From the NCBI GenBank assembly GCA_964434865.1, contig CAYSWV010000009.1, positions 1 to 64,000 of the forward strand: a stretch of 64,000 nt of DNA, written 5' to 3'. The notes beneath the pieces were generated by a model. The model saw only the letters and a list, made by a program, of their open reading frames with translations. It had not been told where the DNA came from and did no database searches. The DNA is from CAYSWV01 sp964434865. GTDB taxonomy: Bacteria > Cyanobacteriota > Cyanobacteriia > Thermostichales > Thermostichaceae. Positions 8,674 through 17,350 of this stretch are shown here, piece by piece (within the stretch, counting starts at the first letter, position 1; each line of letters begins with the position of its first letter). A program made the translations under genes and the position numbers.

Positions 8674-9834
8674 TTAAACTTTTGACAAGGTTTTAGAGGC
8701 TGCTGAAACACCTGCACCGGGGGTGAAGTCGGTATAACCCATGGTATTGAGACCTGATTCTAGAGCAGACAAGGTCATTAGGATATCTCGGTCACACACA
8801 AATCCCATATGCCCAATCCGGAAAATCTTCCCTTTCAGATGATCTTGACCTGAAGCCAAAGCTAAATCGAATTGCTTAACAAGGAGACTGCGGAGGGCAT
8901 CGGGATCAACACCAGATGGAGCCATAATCGCCGTTACCGTTTTACTAGCTGCTGATTCAGGATTGGGTAGCAATTTTAGACCCAAGGCTTTCACGCCAGC
9001 ACGAGTAGCGGCAGCTAGTCGCTCATGTCGAGCAAAAATCTGATCAAGGCCTTCAGCTTGCATCATCTGCAATGTGGTTTGGAGAGCATAGATCATATTG
9101 ACAGCAGGGGTAAAGGGCGTGCTGAATTTAGCGAGATCTTTATGAGCTTGCTTGAAGCTCCAATAATACTTGGGCAGAGTAGAGCGCTCAACCGCTTCTA
9201 AGGCTTTGGCACTCACAGCTACAAACCCTAATCCTGGCGGTAGCATATAAGCCTTTTGAGAGCCAGAAGCAACAACATCAAGGCCCCACTCATCCATAGG
9301 AACAGGCATGGCGCCGACACTGGTGACCCCATCTACAATGACCAAAGCCTCCCCATGATGCTTAGCCAACTTAGCAATCGCCTGAACATCATTAGCAACA
9401 CCACTGGAGGTTTCACTATGGGTCAAGATCACAGCTTTTATAGTTTTGTCTTGATCCGCTTCAAGGGCCGCTTTAAAGGCCTCCACAGAATAGGGAATGC
9501 CCCAGTCAGATTCAATCCGTTGGCATTGCAACCCAAACGCATCCGCCATATCCGCCCAACGCTTACCAAATTTACCATTGACTCCACACAAGACCCGATC
9601 ACCCGGGCTCAGAACATTCACAATCCCGGCTTCCATCGCCCCTGTGCCACTAGCAGTTAGGACATAGACATCAGATTGAGTTTGATGTAACCACCGCAGC
9701 CCAGCTGTCACCTCTTCTAAAATTTTTGAAAAGTCTTTGCCTCGGTGAGGTATGGTGCCTTGGGCCATAGCTAGTAAAGCTTTCTCAGGCACAGGAGTGG
9801 GCCCTGGCAACATCAACATCAACTTGTCTTTCAT
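8674..9834 (-). CDS. class V aminotransferase (alanine/serine-glyoxylate type)
   Basis: PLP-dependent fold-type I aminotransferase of 386 residues, of the alanine-glyoxylate / serine-pyruvate group; cyanobacterial homologues are often labelled soluble hydrogenase 42 kDa subunit, an old misnomer. The start MLPGPTPVP, ASGTGAMEA (phosphate site), Asp168 in VDGVTSVGA (pyridine nitrogen) and Lys194 in SGSQKAYMLPPG (Schiff base) are seen. A role in photorespiratory glyoxylate-to-glycine conversion is likely but not shown by context. Single gene, 168 bp downstream of the tRNA-Cys gene on the same strand. Confidence 0.88.
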   Translation of the reverse strand: MKDKLMLMLPGPTPVPEKALLAMAQGTIPHRGKDFSKILEEVTAGLRWLHQTQSDVYVLTASGTGAMEAGIVNVLSPGDRVLCGVNGKFGKRWADMADAFGLQCQRIESDWGIPYSVEAFKAALEADQDKTIKAVILTHSETSSGVANDVQAIAKLAKHHGEALVIVDGVTSVGAMPVPMDEWGLDVVASGSQKAYMLPPGLGFVAVSAKALEAVERSTLPKYYWSFKQAHKDLAKFSTPFTPAVNMIYALQTTLQMMQAEGLDQIFARHERLAAATRAGVKALGLKLLPNPESAASKTVTAIMAPSGVDPDALRSLLVKQFDLALASGQDHLKGKIFRIGHMGFVCDRDILMTLSALESGLNTMGYTDFTPGAGVSAASKTLSKV

Positions 9835-9932
9835 AGTTGGTTTTGATCCACTTGAGGTTTACAGGAGCTAAGACCAGACAATAACCGATCTCAACACCTA
9901 AACAGTACCAACTTAACTCCGGGAGTTGCACC

Positions 9933-9990
9933 GATTACTTATTGCATTGATCGCTTATGCTGATCACTTATTGCACTGATCACTTATTAA
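9933..9990. repeat. degenerate 13-16 bp tandem repeat
   Basis: Four consecutive units beginning GAT(T/C)(A/G)CTTAT, such as GATCACTTATTGCACT, at 9933, 9949, 9962 and 9978. They lie between the aminotransferase start and tRNA-Cys. Confidence 0.75.
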
Positions 9991-10002
9991 GGTTACTCAG
10001 TA

Positions 10003-10074
10003 AGGTGGTGGCCAGATTCGAACTGGCGAATGGGGGCTTTGCAGGCCCCTGCCTTACCACTTGGCTACACCACC
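10003..10074 (-). tRNA. trnC: tRNA-Cys (GCA)
   Basis: 72-nt cloverleaf on the minus strand. Acceptor stem GGTGGTG pairs with CACCACC (10068-10074 with 10004-10010); the discriminator is U, as expected for Cys. The anticodon stem GGGGC/GCCCC encloses loop CTGCAAA with anticodon GCA, and the T-arm loop is TTCGAAT. CCA is not encoded. Repeats flank it on both sides. Confidence 0.97.
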
Positions 10075-10125
10075 AAAAGCCGAACGCAAATCACTACCAA
10101 CTTAACCTGAGGTTTCAACTTAAAC

Positions 10126-10176
10126 CATTAATTAAAACATTAATAATTAAAACATTAAGTTAATCAAAACATCAAG
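10126..10176. repeat. AT-rich degenerate tandem repeat
   Basis: Three units of CATTAA-(N)-TTAA-AAA type at 10126, 10138 and 10153 and a partial fourth, unit 12-17 bp. Just upstream of tRNA-Cys on its coding strand. Confidence 0.65.
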
Positions 10177-10272
10177 AGTCTTGACAGCTATTCGGGGTAG
10201 TCAAGCATTATAGCAGAAAATAGCTCTACACAGCCTTTTATCAAAATTTGAGACCTACGCCTACAACCTTAG

Positions 10273-10311
10273 GTTAAAGGGTTAGGTTAAAGGGTAAGGA
10301 TAGTTAAAGGG
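10273..10311. repeat. GTTAAAGGG repeated three times
   Basis: GTTAAAGGG occurs at 10273, 10286 and 10303, separated by short TAGG/AGGATA spacers. No gene overlaps it. Confidence 0.7.
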
Positions 10312-10537
10312 TAGGGATTGACAGCTATCCACGCGAAGCTATGAATATCAGGTTACTATAGAGATAGGCCAGGATTAATGCTTAGTTGAAGGCCAGCTTT
10401 TGGTAGCCACCAGGAACCCTCAGATTACACTACATTCTTTGAGTTACAGTCTAAGGAAAACCTGTCCATAACTAGATCTTGGCTGACTAACCTCACCTAA
10501 AGCGATAAGGCTACATCCATGATTGAGAGGTTCTGTT

Positions 10538-11074
10538 ATGTGGAAAACTCTTCTTAGTATTAGTCTCTGCCTTAGCTTAGCTCCTGTGGCCTGGTCCCAA
10601 CCAGAAGAACTTGATGCTCAGCTTGGAACTACGGTGTCTCCTTCATGTTCTAATTGTACCTGGCAAGATGTCAATTTGCTGGGATCTGATCTCAGCGGCG
10701 CTAACCTCAAAGAAGCCAATCTCAGCGGTGCTGATCTAAGAGACTCCCAACTAGCAGGGACAATCCTTAACTTTGCTAACCTCAAAGGTGCTGATTTAAG
10801 GGGGGCCGCACCAGAGTCAGCCTTTTTATGGGAAGCCGATCTAAGCTACACCAACCTTCAAGGGGCCAATTTTAGAGGGGCTACTTTAAGCGGCGCTAAT
10901 CTTGAGGGCGCGGATCTACGAGAAGCTGACTTTGAAGGCGCAGACTTAACGGGGGCTAACCTTAGCGGAGCCAATTTGAGTGGGGCCAATCTCAAAGATG
11001 CCTTCCTCAGTGGAGCCAATCTAGAGTCAGTGATCTACGACGAATATACTCGGATTGATCAAGCTGTTAACTGA
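10538..11074 (+). CDS. secreted pentapeptide-repeat protein
   Basis: 178 residues: a signal peptide (MWKTLLSISLCLSLAPVAWS, cleaved before QPEE), a CSNC pair near residue 38, then about 24 A(D/N)LXX pentapeptides (SGANL, EGADL, READF) nearly to the end. The ATG at 10538 has GAGAGG 7 bp upstream and starts the signal peptide cleanly; a TTG at 10523 would add five residues and is less likely. It should be periplasmic, where the beta helix may act as a protein-protein surface. 22 bp separate it from the GH16 gene, so they are probably co-transcribed. Confidence 0.85.
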   Translation: MWKTLLSISLCLSLAPVAWSQPEELDAQLGTTVSPSCSNCTWQDVNLLGSDLSGANLKEANLSGADLRDSQLAGTILNFANLKGADLRGAAPESAFLWEADLSYTNLQGANFRGATLSGANLEGADLREADFEGADLTGANLSGANLSGANLKDAFLSGANLESVIYDEYTRIDQAVN

Positions 11075-11096
11075 GTACTCTCATTAAGCATGGCTC

Positions 11097-11849
11097 ATGC
11101 GTAAGTGCCTGGACTATTTTTGTATGGGGTCAGTCCTCTGTATTACACCTCACGTTGAAGCCCTTGCGGATAGCTATCAATTGATCTGGGCTGATGAGTT
11201 TGAGGGTAATCAACTAGATCTTACCAAATGGTCCCATCGACGTTTAGGGCCACGAGTTGATGGTATTACAGTTCCGGATGCTGTTGAGTTAGATGGTCAA
11301 GGACATCTTTTAATTACCACTCAGCAGGTTGGTAATGAGTATCATACTGGGATGATTGGGACTGAAAACAAGTTTGAGACTACCTATGGTTATTTTGAAA
11401 CTAGAGTTAAACTACAAACACAACCCGGCCATTGGTCAGCTTTTTGGTTGCAGTCACCCATTATTGAAGAGCCTGGCGATCCAGCCACACAGGGTGTTGA
11501 AGTTGACATATTTGAATATCACAGTCGGACTCAAATGCTAAACATGGCCTTGCATTGGGGAGGCTATGGAGTAAACCACCGTCGCATTCACCACCGCCGC
11601 TTCGATGACGATTTCAAAGTAGGCTACCATACCTTTGGAGTTGAGTGGACTCCAGAGATGTATAGCTTTTATATTAATGGTGAGTTAGCTTGGCGTGCCA
11701 AAGAGGAGGTATCCCAAGTGCCTCAATATATTATTCTCAGCTTAGAGGTCGGTAAGTGGGCCGGATCGATTCAAAACGCAACATTACCAGATTCTCTCTA
11801 TGTTGATTATGTGAGAGTTTTTAAGAAGCCACACCTTACTCCTCGCTAA
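11097..11849 (+). CDS. secreted GH16-family glycoside hydrolase
   Basis: 250 residues with a short signal peptide (to about residue 22, VEALA-DS) and a GH16 beta-jelly-roll domain. The start LIWADEFEG and the signature EVDIFE (nucleophile Glu, assisting Asp, acid/base Glu) identify the family, whose members cleave beta-1,3/1,4-glucans, agar or carrageenan; motif layout resembles laminarinase-type enzymes. Conserved aromatic GHWSAFWLQS and HTFGVEW are present. Pairing with a periplasmic pentapeptide protein suggests envelope or exopolysaccharide work. The exact glycan cannot be read from sequence. Confidence 0.88.
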   Translation: MRKCLDYFCMGSVLCITPHVEALADSYQLIWADEFEGNQLDLTKWSHRRLGPRVDGITVPDAVELDGQGHLLITTQQVGNEYHTGMIGTENKFETTYGYFETRVKLQTQPGHWSAFWLQSPIIEEPGDPATQGVEVDIFEYHSRTQMLNMALHWGGYGVNHRRIHHRRFDDDFKVGYHTFGVEWTPEMYSFYINGELAWRAKEEVSQVPQYIILSLEVGKWAGSIQNATLPDSLYVDYVRVFKKPHLTPR

Positions 11850-12169
11850 CTGGCACTTAGACTGGCAGGCTTAGATGACCCTGATGTGCAGTAGCCAGTT
11901 CATTTCTAAGCTATAGATTTTCTTTTCCTGCAACATACTAAGAAGTGTAACTGACTGTAGATAAAGACAAAGTGGGTGGGTTTCACTCAGTAGAACGTCC
12001 TACGATCAGTGAAAGGGCAGGTATGGACACGTGTATTCAGCCATTGCTTCGAGTCAATACCAACCCCATGGAAGTTTTTGTTCGTAAAGAACCCGTTTTT
12101 GGTTTGCTCTTCGATTCGAGCAGAGCAGTGTTGACGCTGAAATCCGTTGAAGTATCTAAGGTTGAAATA

Positions 12170-13123
12170 ATGCAAAAAATGTCAACTATTCCTTTGACCC
12201 GACCGTGGGTATTGCCTTCGTTAACTACCTTGGCCGTTCCGATCATGGTGGTTGCGGTGGCAGCCCTTTCGCTAGCTGCAATCTTTATCCGCCTAAGTGA
12301 GCAAGAGATTGGTCCCTTTGCAACACTGTTTAATCGATTTTGGATTGCCTTTGTGGTGCTTTGGGGTGGGCGCCTACTTAATCGTTGGGTTAGCCATGGG
12401 TCGCCTGAACCCGAAACCTACACCTTTCGAGATATTCTCTGGATCGCTGTATCTGGAACTCTTTTTTGGGGATGTCTATGTTTATGGGCTGTTTCACTGT
12501 TGCAAACACCAGTGGCCAACTCCACTATCTTGCATAATCTAACCCCTCTATTTACCACACTGGGGGCTTGGGTATTGCTACATCGGCATTTTGATAAACA
12601 GTTTTTGCTGGGGTTGAGCTTAGCTCTGGCGGGGGCCTTGTCATTGGGCCTTGGTGATCTCCATTTATCAGCAGATACCGCGATTGGTGACGGATTGGCC
12701 TTGTTATCAGCGGTACTCTTGGCAGGCAATCTGATGGTGGTGGAAAAACTAAGATCGAAGTTCTCTGCGACTACAATTATTCTCTGGTGCTGCCTAGTAG
12801 GTGCCGTGCTGACGTTACCTTTTGTACTGTTGTGGGAAGACCGCTTATTTCCCATCTCTACTTTAGGTTGGACAGCTGTGATTGGACTTGCGATTCTCTG
12901 CCAAATTGTAGGCCAAGGGTTGCAAGCCTATAGCCTTAAACGACTATCTTCAGGTTTAGTTGGAGTCCTGCTACTCTTGGATCCCGTTTTAGCCGCTTTG
13001 ATCGCAGCCTTCTTGTTTTTTGAGCATTTGACTCTAGTGAACTGGATTGGATTTCTGATCATTTTAGGAGGGATTTACTTAGCCAAGTCAAGTCACTCAG
13101 CTGAGGCCATGGTGAGTGGATAG
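12170..13123 (+). CDS. EamA/DMT-family transporter
   Basis: About 317 residues with ten hydrophobic segments in two EamA halves (for example AALSLAAIFIRLSEQEIGP and VGVLLLLDPVLAALIAAF), typical of drug/metabolite exporters in the inner membrane; substrate unknown. The reading frame is open from a GTG at 11972, but the extra 66 residues are hydrophilic, unlike the family and probably untranslated, so the ATG at 12170 is preferred (12179 is also possible). The gene ends 30 bp before the assembly gap. Confidence 0.85.
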   Translation: MQKMSTIPLTRPWVLPSLTTLAVPIMVVAVAALSLAAIFIRLSEQEIGPFATLFNRFWIAFVVLWGGRLLNRWVSHGSPEPETYTFRDILWIAVSGTLFWGCLCLWAVSLLQTPVANSTILHNLTPLFTTLGAWVLLHRHFDKQFLLGLSLALAGALSLGLGDLHLSADTAIGDGLALLSAVLLAGNLMVVEKLRSKFSATTIILWCCLVGAVLTLPFVLLWEDRLFPISTLGWTAVIGLAILCQIVGQGLQAYSLKRLSSGLVGVLLLLDPVLAALIAAFLFFEHLTLVNWIGFLIILGGIYLAKSSHSAEAMVSG

Positions 13124-13153
13124 CATAGATCCATAAACCGTTAGGTGTCTCAG

Positions 13154-13253
13154 NNNNNNNNNNNNNNNNNNNNNNNNNNNNNNNNNNNNNNNNNNNNNNN
13201 NNNNNNNNNNNNNNNNNNNNNNNNNNNNNNNNNNNNNNNNNNNNNNNNNNNNN
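13154..13253. other. assembly gap (100 N)
   Basis: A run of exactly 100 N, the conventional size for a scaffold gap of unknown length. Sequence on its two sides may not be truly adjacent, and at least the 5' part of the next gene is missing. Confidence 0.99.
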
Positions 13254-13463
13254 GATCCGAAATACCCATTGGTCGAACTGTTTAGAAAAGCTGACTTAGT
13301 GGATTTCTCCTTAGGACTGTTTAAGTTTGGACTTCCATCACCTTATATTTCTCAACTAAAGTCTGAAATACCAAATGCTGGCTTTCATAGATTCTTGTTC
13401 GATGGTGCAAAAGACTGGTTCTTAAAGCATCCACTAAGCCCTCCACCTTTTATGAAATGGTGA
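13254..13463 (+). CDS. 3' fragment of an HD-superfamily-like hydrolase gene
   Basis: The frame is open from the first base after the gap (DPKYPLVELFRKADLVDFSLG...) to a TGA at 13463, giving 69 C-terminal residues. The first codons look like TTG/internal sequence, so the true start lies in the gap. FRKADLVDFSLG, IPNAGFHR and the end HPLSPPPFMKW resemble the C-terminal part of a bacterial HD-domain phosphohydrolase family I recall, but the HD motif itself is not in view. Treat the family as tentative; that it is a truncated real gene is more certain. Confidence 0.55.
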   Translation, partial: DPKYPLVELFRKADLVDFSLGLFKFGLPSPYISQLKSEIPNAGFHRFLFDGAKDWFLKHPLSPPPFMKW

Positions 13464-13520
13464 AACCAACCAATCTGTTAATTCAGACGGATGTAGATAA
13501 TCAGCTGCTAAACATGATCG

Positions 13521-14729
13521 TTATCTCAATGTGTATTTGAAAATAGTGCCCCGGTTAAAAGGCCCTCCTTCCGAAGCTGCTCCATACAAATGACCATCTT
13601 GGCCTTCAATGAGGCTGACTGGTGCTGATCCATCCTGGCCATTAAAGCTATGCAAAACTTGCAAGGGTGATCCAGATGACAAACGGAATAGCGTGCCTCG
13701 ATTAAAGACTCCCCCTTCAAGAGTAATGCCATAGAAATGACCATCACTAGCACGAATCAGCTCAAAGGGGCCGGCACCATCCCATCCCCGAAAACTATGT
13801 AGTGCAACATCTCGTTTGGAAGGGATTAGACCAACAATGCGCCCAAGTCCAGCGTCACCCCCAGAATAATCAATAGTAATAAAAGCACCACTACCATTAC
13901 CAATAGAAATCAACGGCTTAGGCGCCATAATGCTGGGAAAAGAGATTCCCGCTCGATTAAAGTGATGAAGCGTTTGTAGCTGATCATTAGTCTGAATTTC
14001 AAATAAAGTTCCGCCATTGTACTTACCGCCTACTCTGGTAGTCCCGAAAATTCGGCCATCGACTTCAACCAAAGGGCCTGCAGGAATAGCACCATCTGTT
14101 TCAAGATCATCCTGTTCAAACTCATGGATTAGTGTGACCTCGCCGTCAGAGTTGGTGCGAAAGAGAGATCCAAAACTGTAAGGACCGACCAAAGTTGACC
14201 CATACAGATAGCCGTTGCTAGCCTGAAACAGACCCTTGGGGATAAAGGTCCCCCCAAGATCATCCATATCCAGAAACTTGCTCACCTGGTTGGGTGGAGT
14301 AAATTTGAAAATCTCAGAAATAGTTTCACCATAAAGAACCCCACGGCTGTCTTGAGACATATTAAATCTTAACGTTAACGGAATAATAGTAGACAACTCA
14401 AAGGGTTCAAACTGATGAATAATACTGAACTGTCCGGTTGATGATAGTTGAAATAAAAGACCAGGCACATTACTGCGTTTATTTAGGGGAGAGGCCACCA
14501 GCCCATATAAGCTGCCATCTACCGTCTGAGTGAGTTGGGTCAGCGGAGAGCCACCGTCGGCAGTAAACCCATGCAACACTGTCAGAGATCCTTGGAGATC
14601 TGATTGTACTATTCCTTGAGGAGGGTTAGGTGTTGTTTGAATCCTAATGGTGTTGGAGAAATACCATCCTAAGGCAATTGAACAGCCAGACAAAACTAAA
14701 CCTAGACGTATTAGAGATAGACGTTTCAT
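13521..14729 (-). CDS. GloVer-repeat (TIGR03803) lipoprotein
   Basis: 402 residues. The N-terminus has a lipobox LSGC (Cys15) after a hydrophobic stretch, suggesting a lipoprotein, although SIALGWYF after it could also make this a signal anchor. The rest is about eight units of the GloVer type: LHSF-(G/N)G-DGA-P...-DG-(L/F)YG-T-GG-NRGT-(L/I)F. Such repeats are predicted to form a beta propeller on the cell surface; no enzymatic role is known. Downstream of M32 carboxypeptidase on the same strand, 123 bp away, likely a separate transcript. Confidence 0.85.
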   Translation of the reverse strand: MKRLSLIRLGLVLSGCSIALGWYFSNTIRIQTTPNPPQGIVQSDLQGSLTVLHGFTADGGSPLTQLTQTVDGSLYGLVASPLNKRSNVPGLLFQLSSTGQFSIIHQFEPFELSTIIPLTLRFNMSQDSRGVLYGETISEIFKFTPPNQVSKFLDMDDLGGTFIPKGLFQASNGYLYGSTLVGPYSFGSLFRTNSDGEVTLIHEFEQDDLETDGAIPAGPLVEVDGRIFGTTRVGGKYNGGTLFEIQTNDQLQTLHHFNRAGISFPSIMAPKPLISIGNGSGAFITIDYSGGDAGLGRIVGLIPSKRDVALHSFRGWDGAGPFELIRASDGHFYGITLEGGVFNRGTLFRLSSGSPLQVLHSFNGQDGSAPVSLIEGQDGHLYGAASEGGPFNRGTIFKYTLR

Positions 14730-14851
14730 TCCAGCACCTATAATGACTAGTATTCTCCTCAGTGTACAGGATCTTGCGTTTGAACCTAGACTAATGTTGA
14801 GATTCAGTTAAGGGTTGAAAAAGGGTATCCCGGGTTGATTCCAATTTATAA

Positions 14852-16384
14852 TCAGTCTAGAGCATAGATCTCACCAAATTTTCGCCGTAAGTGTTGCATG
14901 AGGGGTTCAATCTTGAGGGGTGATCCGGTAGCTCGCTCGACCAGATCAGTGGCTTTATACTTTTTCCCCAGTTGGTAAATGTGAGTCTTTAACCAATCAT
15001 GTAGAGTTTGAAAATGTCCTTGACTGATCTGCTCTGGAATCTCAGGGTGATCTCGAAAAGCTGCTTCCAAGAACTGAGCCCCCATTAAGTTACCTAAGGT
15101 ATAGCCTTGAAAGGCACCCCCAATCAAACCTGAGTACCAATGCACATCTTGCATAACACCTTGACTATTATCGGGAGGGATCAGTCCCAGATCAGAGCGG
15201 TAGCGCTCATTCCAAGCTTCAGGCAAGTCAGCCACCTGCAGGCGATCTTCTAGGAGGGCGAGCTCTAGATCAAAGCGGATCATAATGTGCAAGTTATAGG
15301 TCACTTCATCAGCATCTGTGCGAATCAAAGAGCGCTTGACGGTGTTGTTAGCCCGATAAAAGTCTTCAAGCGTGATGGATCGCAGTTGGTCTGGAAATAA
15401 TGCTTGAAGTTGTGGGTAAAAATGCTGCCAGAAGGGACGGGATCGGCCCACTAGATTTTCCCAAAGGCGTGATTGACTCTCATGGACACCTGATGTAACC
15501 CCCCCAGCTAGCGGTGTCCGTTCAAAAGCTGGATCCATACCCAGTTCATAGAGAGCATGGCCTGCTTCATGAATGGTGCTAAATAACGCCTCAGCTAAGT
15601 AATCCTCTTGAACTCGTGTGGTGATACGGACATCATTAATCGAAAAATTGATCATATACGGATGCAGAGTTTTATCCTGACGCCCTCGGTTTAAGTCATA
15701 ACCTAGTTGTTCAGCTATTTTCAAACCAAAGGCTAGCTGCTGGGCTTCTGGATAAGATTGATACAAACAAGCATCGGAAACGGGTGACTGACTGATAATA
15801 GCTTCAACTAAGGGAACTAGCTGCGAGCGCAGGTCAGCAAAGAGAGGGGTCAAGATCTCAACGGTCATACCTTCATCACTCATTGCAATGAGAGGATCAG
15901 CCATATGGTTAGCTTCAGGAAAAAAGCTGGCATACTCACGGCTTAGATCTAGGGTTTTTTCTAAATAAGGCTGGATACTCGCAAAGTCATTAGCAGGTCG
16001 AGCTTTAGCCCAAGCTTCATAAGAGGCAGCCGAGTGTTGAGAGAGTCGAGCCGTAAAGGTTGAGGGGATACGTACAGCCCGTTCATAGTTGTGTCGGGTA
16101 ATTCGGATCAGACTGGCTTCGGTAGAGTCATAAGGTTGGCTTTGCTCATAGGGCGTTAGGGCTGCTAAAAGGTGGCCAATGGCTGGATCAATCAGTTTTT
16201 CATGGGCTAGTTGTTGCAGAGTGGCCAGTTGTTGCCCCCGAGCCGCAGCCCCCTGAGGTGGCATATGAGTCGTTTGATCCCAGTACAAGAGATTGGCAGC
16301 AGCTTCTAAATCCTGGATCTCCCCTAGCCGTTGTTTAAGATCCTGAAATTGGGGCTGAATAGCTGCTTTGTCAAGGGTTTGCAT
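14852..16384 (-). CDS. M32-family metallocarboxypeptidase
   Basis: Cytosolic zinc carboxypeptidase of the Taq carboxypeptidase family, removing C-terminal residues of broad specificity. 510 residues, normal for the family. The motifs are LLYWDQTTHMP, LHPYMINF (usual HPF), the zinc site HEAGH (His272/Glu273/His276), HESQSR (third ligand Glu302), IRTDADEVTYNLH and MQDVHWYSG. The ATG at 16384 follows AGGAG by 10 bp and matches the family start; the upstream in-frame ATG at 16405 would add MCRSCGP. A 17-bp palindrome lies just upstream (16408-16424). Confidence 0.93.
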   Translation of the reverse strand: MQTLDKAAIQPQFQDLKQRLGEIQDLEAAANLLYWDQTTHMPPQGAAARGQQLATLQQLAHEKLIDPAIGHLLAALTPYEQSQPYDSTEASLIRITRHNYERAVRIPSTFTARLSQHSAASYEAWAKARPANDFASIQPYLEKTLDLSREYASFFPEANHMADPLIAMSDEGMTVEILTPLFADLRSQLVPLVEAIISQSPVSDACLYQSYPEAQQLAFGLKIAEQLGYDLNRGRQDKTLHPYMINFSINDVRITTRVQEDYLAEALFSTIHEAGHALYELGMDPAFERTPLAGGVTSGVHESQSRLWENLVGRSRPFWQHFYPQLQALFPDQLRSITLEDFYRANNTVKRSLIRTDADEVTYNLHIMIRFDLELALLEDRLQVADLPEAWNERYRSDLGLIPPDNSQGVMQDVHWYSGLIGGAFQGYTLGNLMGAQFLEAAFRDHPEIPEQISQGHFQTLHDWLKTHIYQLGKKYKATDLVERATGSPLKIEPLMQHLRRKFGEIYALD

Positions 16385-16407
16385 AGGACCACAACTCCTG
16401 CACATGA

Positions 16408-16424
16408 TTAGAATGTTATTCTAA
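16408..16424. promoter_or_regulatory. 17-bp palindrome upstream of the M32 gene
   Basis: Perfect inverted repeat TTAGAAT-GTT-ATTCTAA, centred about 32 bp before the chosen start of the carboxypeptidase gene. The symmetry and position suit an operator for a dimeric regulator, but no regulator is identified. Confidence 0.4.
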
Positions 16425-16584
16425 CCCGGGGTCTGGGAGTTACTAACGTTAAAACTGTGCTTGGGTCTGTAAACTCAGGAAACTACCCGTGATCAGAGAT
16501 CTTCAGAGAGTGGCAAGCTAACTATATTCAAAGTGAAACAGATCAAGAATTGAAGAGATCCTTGATCAAAGCAGTAACTACAAC

Positions 16585-16618
16585 CCAGCACTCACCAGCA
16601 CTATCACCAGCACTATCA
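16585..16618. repeat. 12-bp tandem repeat
   Basis: CCAGCACTATCA occurs twice in tandem (16595, 16607), preceded by a 10-bp shortened copy (16585). Lies after the kelch gene stop. Confidence 0.8.
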
Positions 16619-16633
16619 ATGATCTCATCATCA

Positions 16634-17350
16634 TCACTCACACACTTGTAATCTAAAAACTGTTGGACTGGTTTCGTTACTCCCAAACCTTAAAAATCCT
16701 CCTGAAACATATAAATAGTCATCAACGGCCAGAGCGGCTTGAGCATATCGAGCTTCAGGCAAAGGTGGTAATGAGATCCACTCCGATAAGGTCCCTTCAG
16801 GGCTAACTTCAGTTGCTTCAATAGTGGTTAGCGATCCTTGAGCACTGCCACCTGCCACCAGAATCAACGTTCGATCTAGCAGTACAGTTGAATGACGCTC
16901 ACGAGGTAAAGTAGTTCCTATCTCTTCAAACTCAGTGAGTAGAGCTGATTGAGGCTGGATCTTCCAGATTTGATCGGTCAATTGGCGAGTATCAAAGTCA
17001 GTACGCCCAGAAATTGTGATGATAAAGGGGTCTCCGACCACATATAAACTATCGGCATGAGAAAAAACAGCATGATGTTGAAGTCTTAGCGGCATAGAGG
17101 TGGTTGGTTGCCAGGCTCCCAAGCTATAGTCTGATCTCAAAGGTGCAACAAAAACTTCTGAATGAGCACCTCGATCTTCATTCCAGCCTCCCAGCACATA
17201 AATGAAATCCCCTAGCCTCACCATGGCATGAGATTCCAGCGGAGTTGGTAATGCACTGATAGCTTCCCACTCTGACTCCAGTTGTAAAGGACACGCCCAA
17301 GCGGGTAATGACAAAGCCAAGAACGCTCCTAGTGAAGCCACGGTAGCCAT
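16634..17350 (-). CDS. exported kelch-repeat protein
   Basis: 238 residues from the ATG at 17350, which opens a signal peptide MATVASLGAFLALSLPAWA cleaved before CPLQ. A TTG at 17377 would extend it by nine residues. The mature part has kelch-like blades: LPTPLESHAMVRLGDFIYVLGG, then SMPLRLQHHAVFSHADSLYVVG, TLPRERHSTVLLDRTLILVAGG and LPEARYAQAALAVDDYLYVSGG. Only about four blades are present, fewer than the six or seven of a closed propeller, so it may pair or be a shortened relative. No catalytic motif; binding role inferred. Confidence 0.75.
   Translation of the reverse strand: MATVASLGAFLALSLPAWACPLQLESEWEAISALPTPLESHAMVRLGDFIYVLGGWNEDRGAHSEVFVAPLRSDYSLGAWQPTTSMPLRLQHHAVFSHADSLYVVGDPFIITISGRTDFDTRQLTDQIWKIQPQSALLTEFEEIGTTLPRERHSTVLLDRTLILVAGGSAQGSLTTIEATEVSPEGTLSEWISLPPLPEARYAQAALAVDDYLYVSGGFLRFGSNETSPTVFRLQVCE

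Larger units (their letters stand above)
10075..10537. other. intergenic with short repeats
   Basis: The 460 bp between tRNA-Cys and the secreted pentapeptide gene hold the two repeat clusters listed separately. It is otherwise featureless to me; divergent promoters for both neighbours should lie here. Confidence 0.5.

Noticed and set aside
9933..10311. CRISPR array near tRNA-Cys
   Set aside because: Units are short, degenerate and adjacent with no unique spacers; no cas genes.
11972..12169. N-terminal extension of the EamA transporter from a GTG
   Set aside because: 66 hydrophilic residues not expected in the family, so the ATG at 12170 is used instead.
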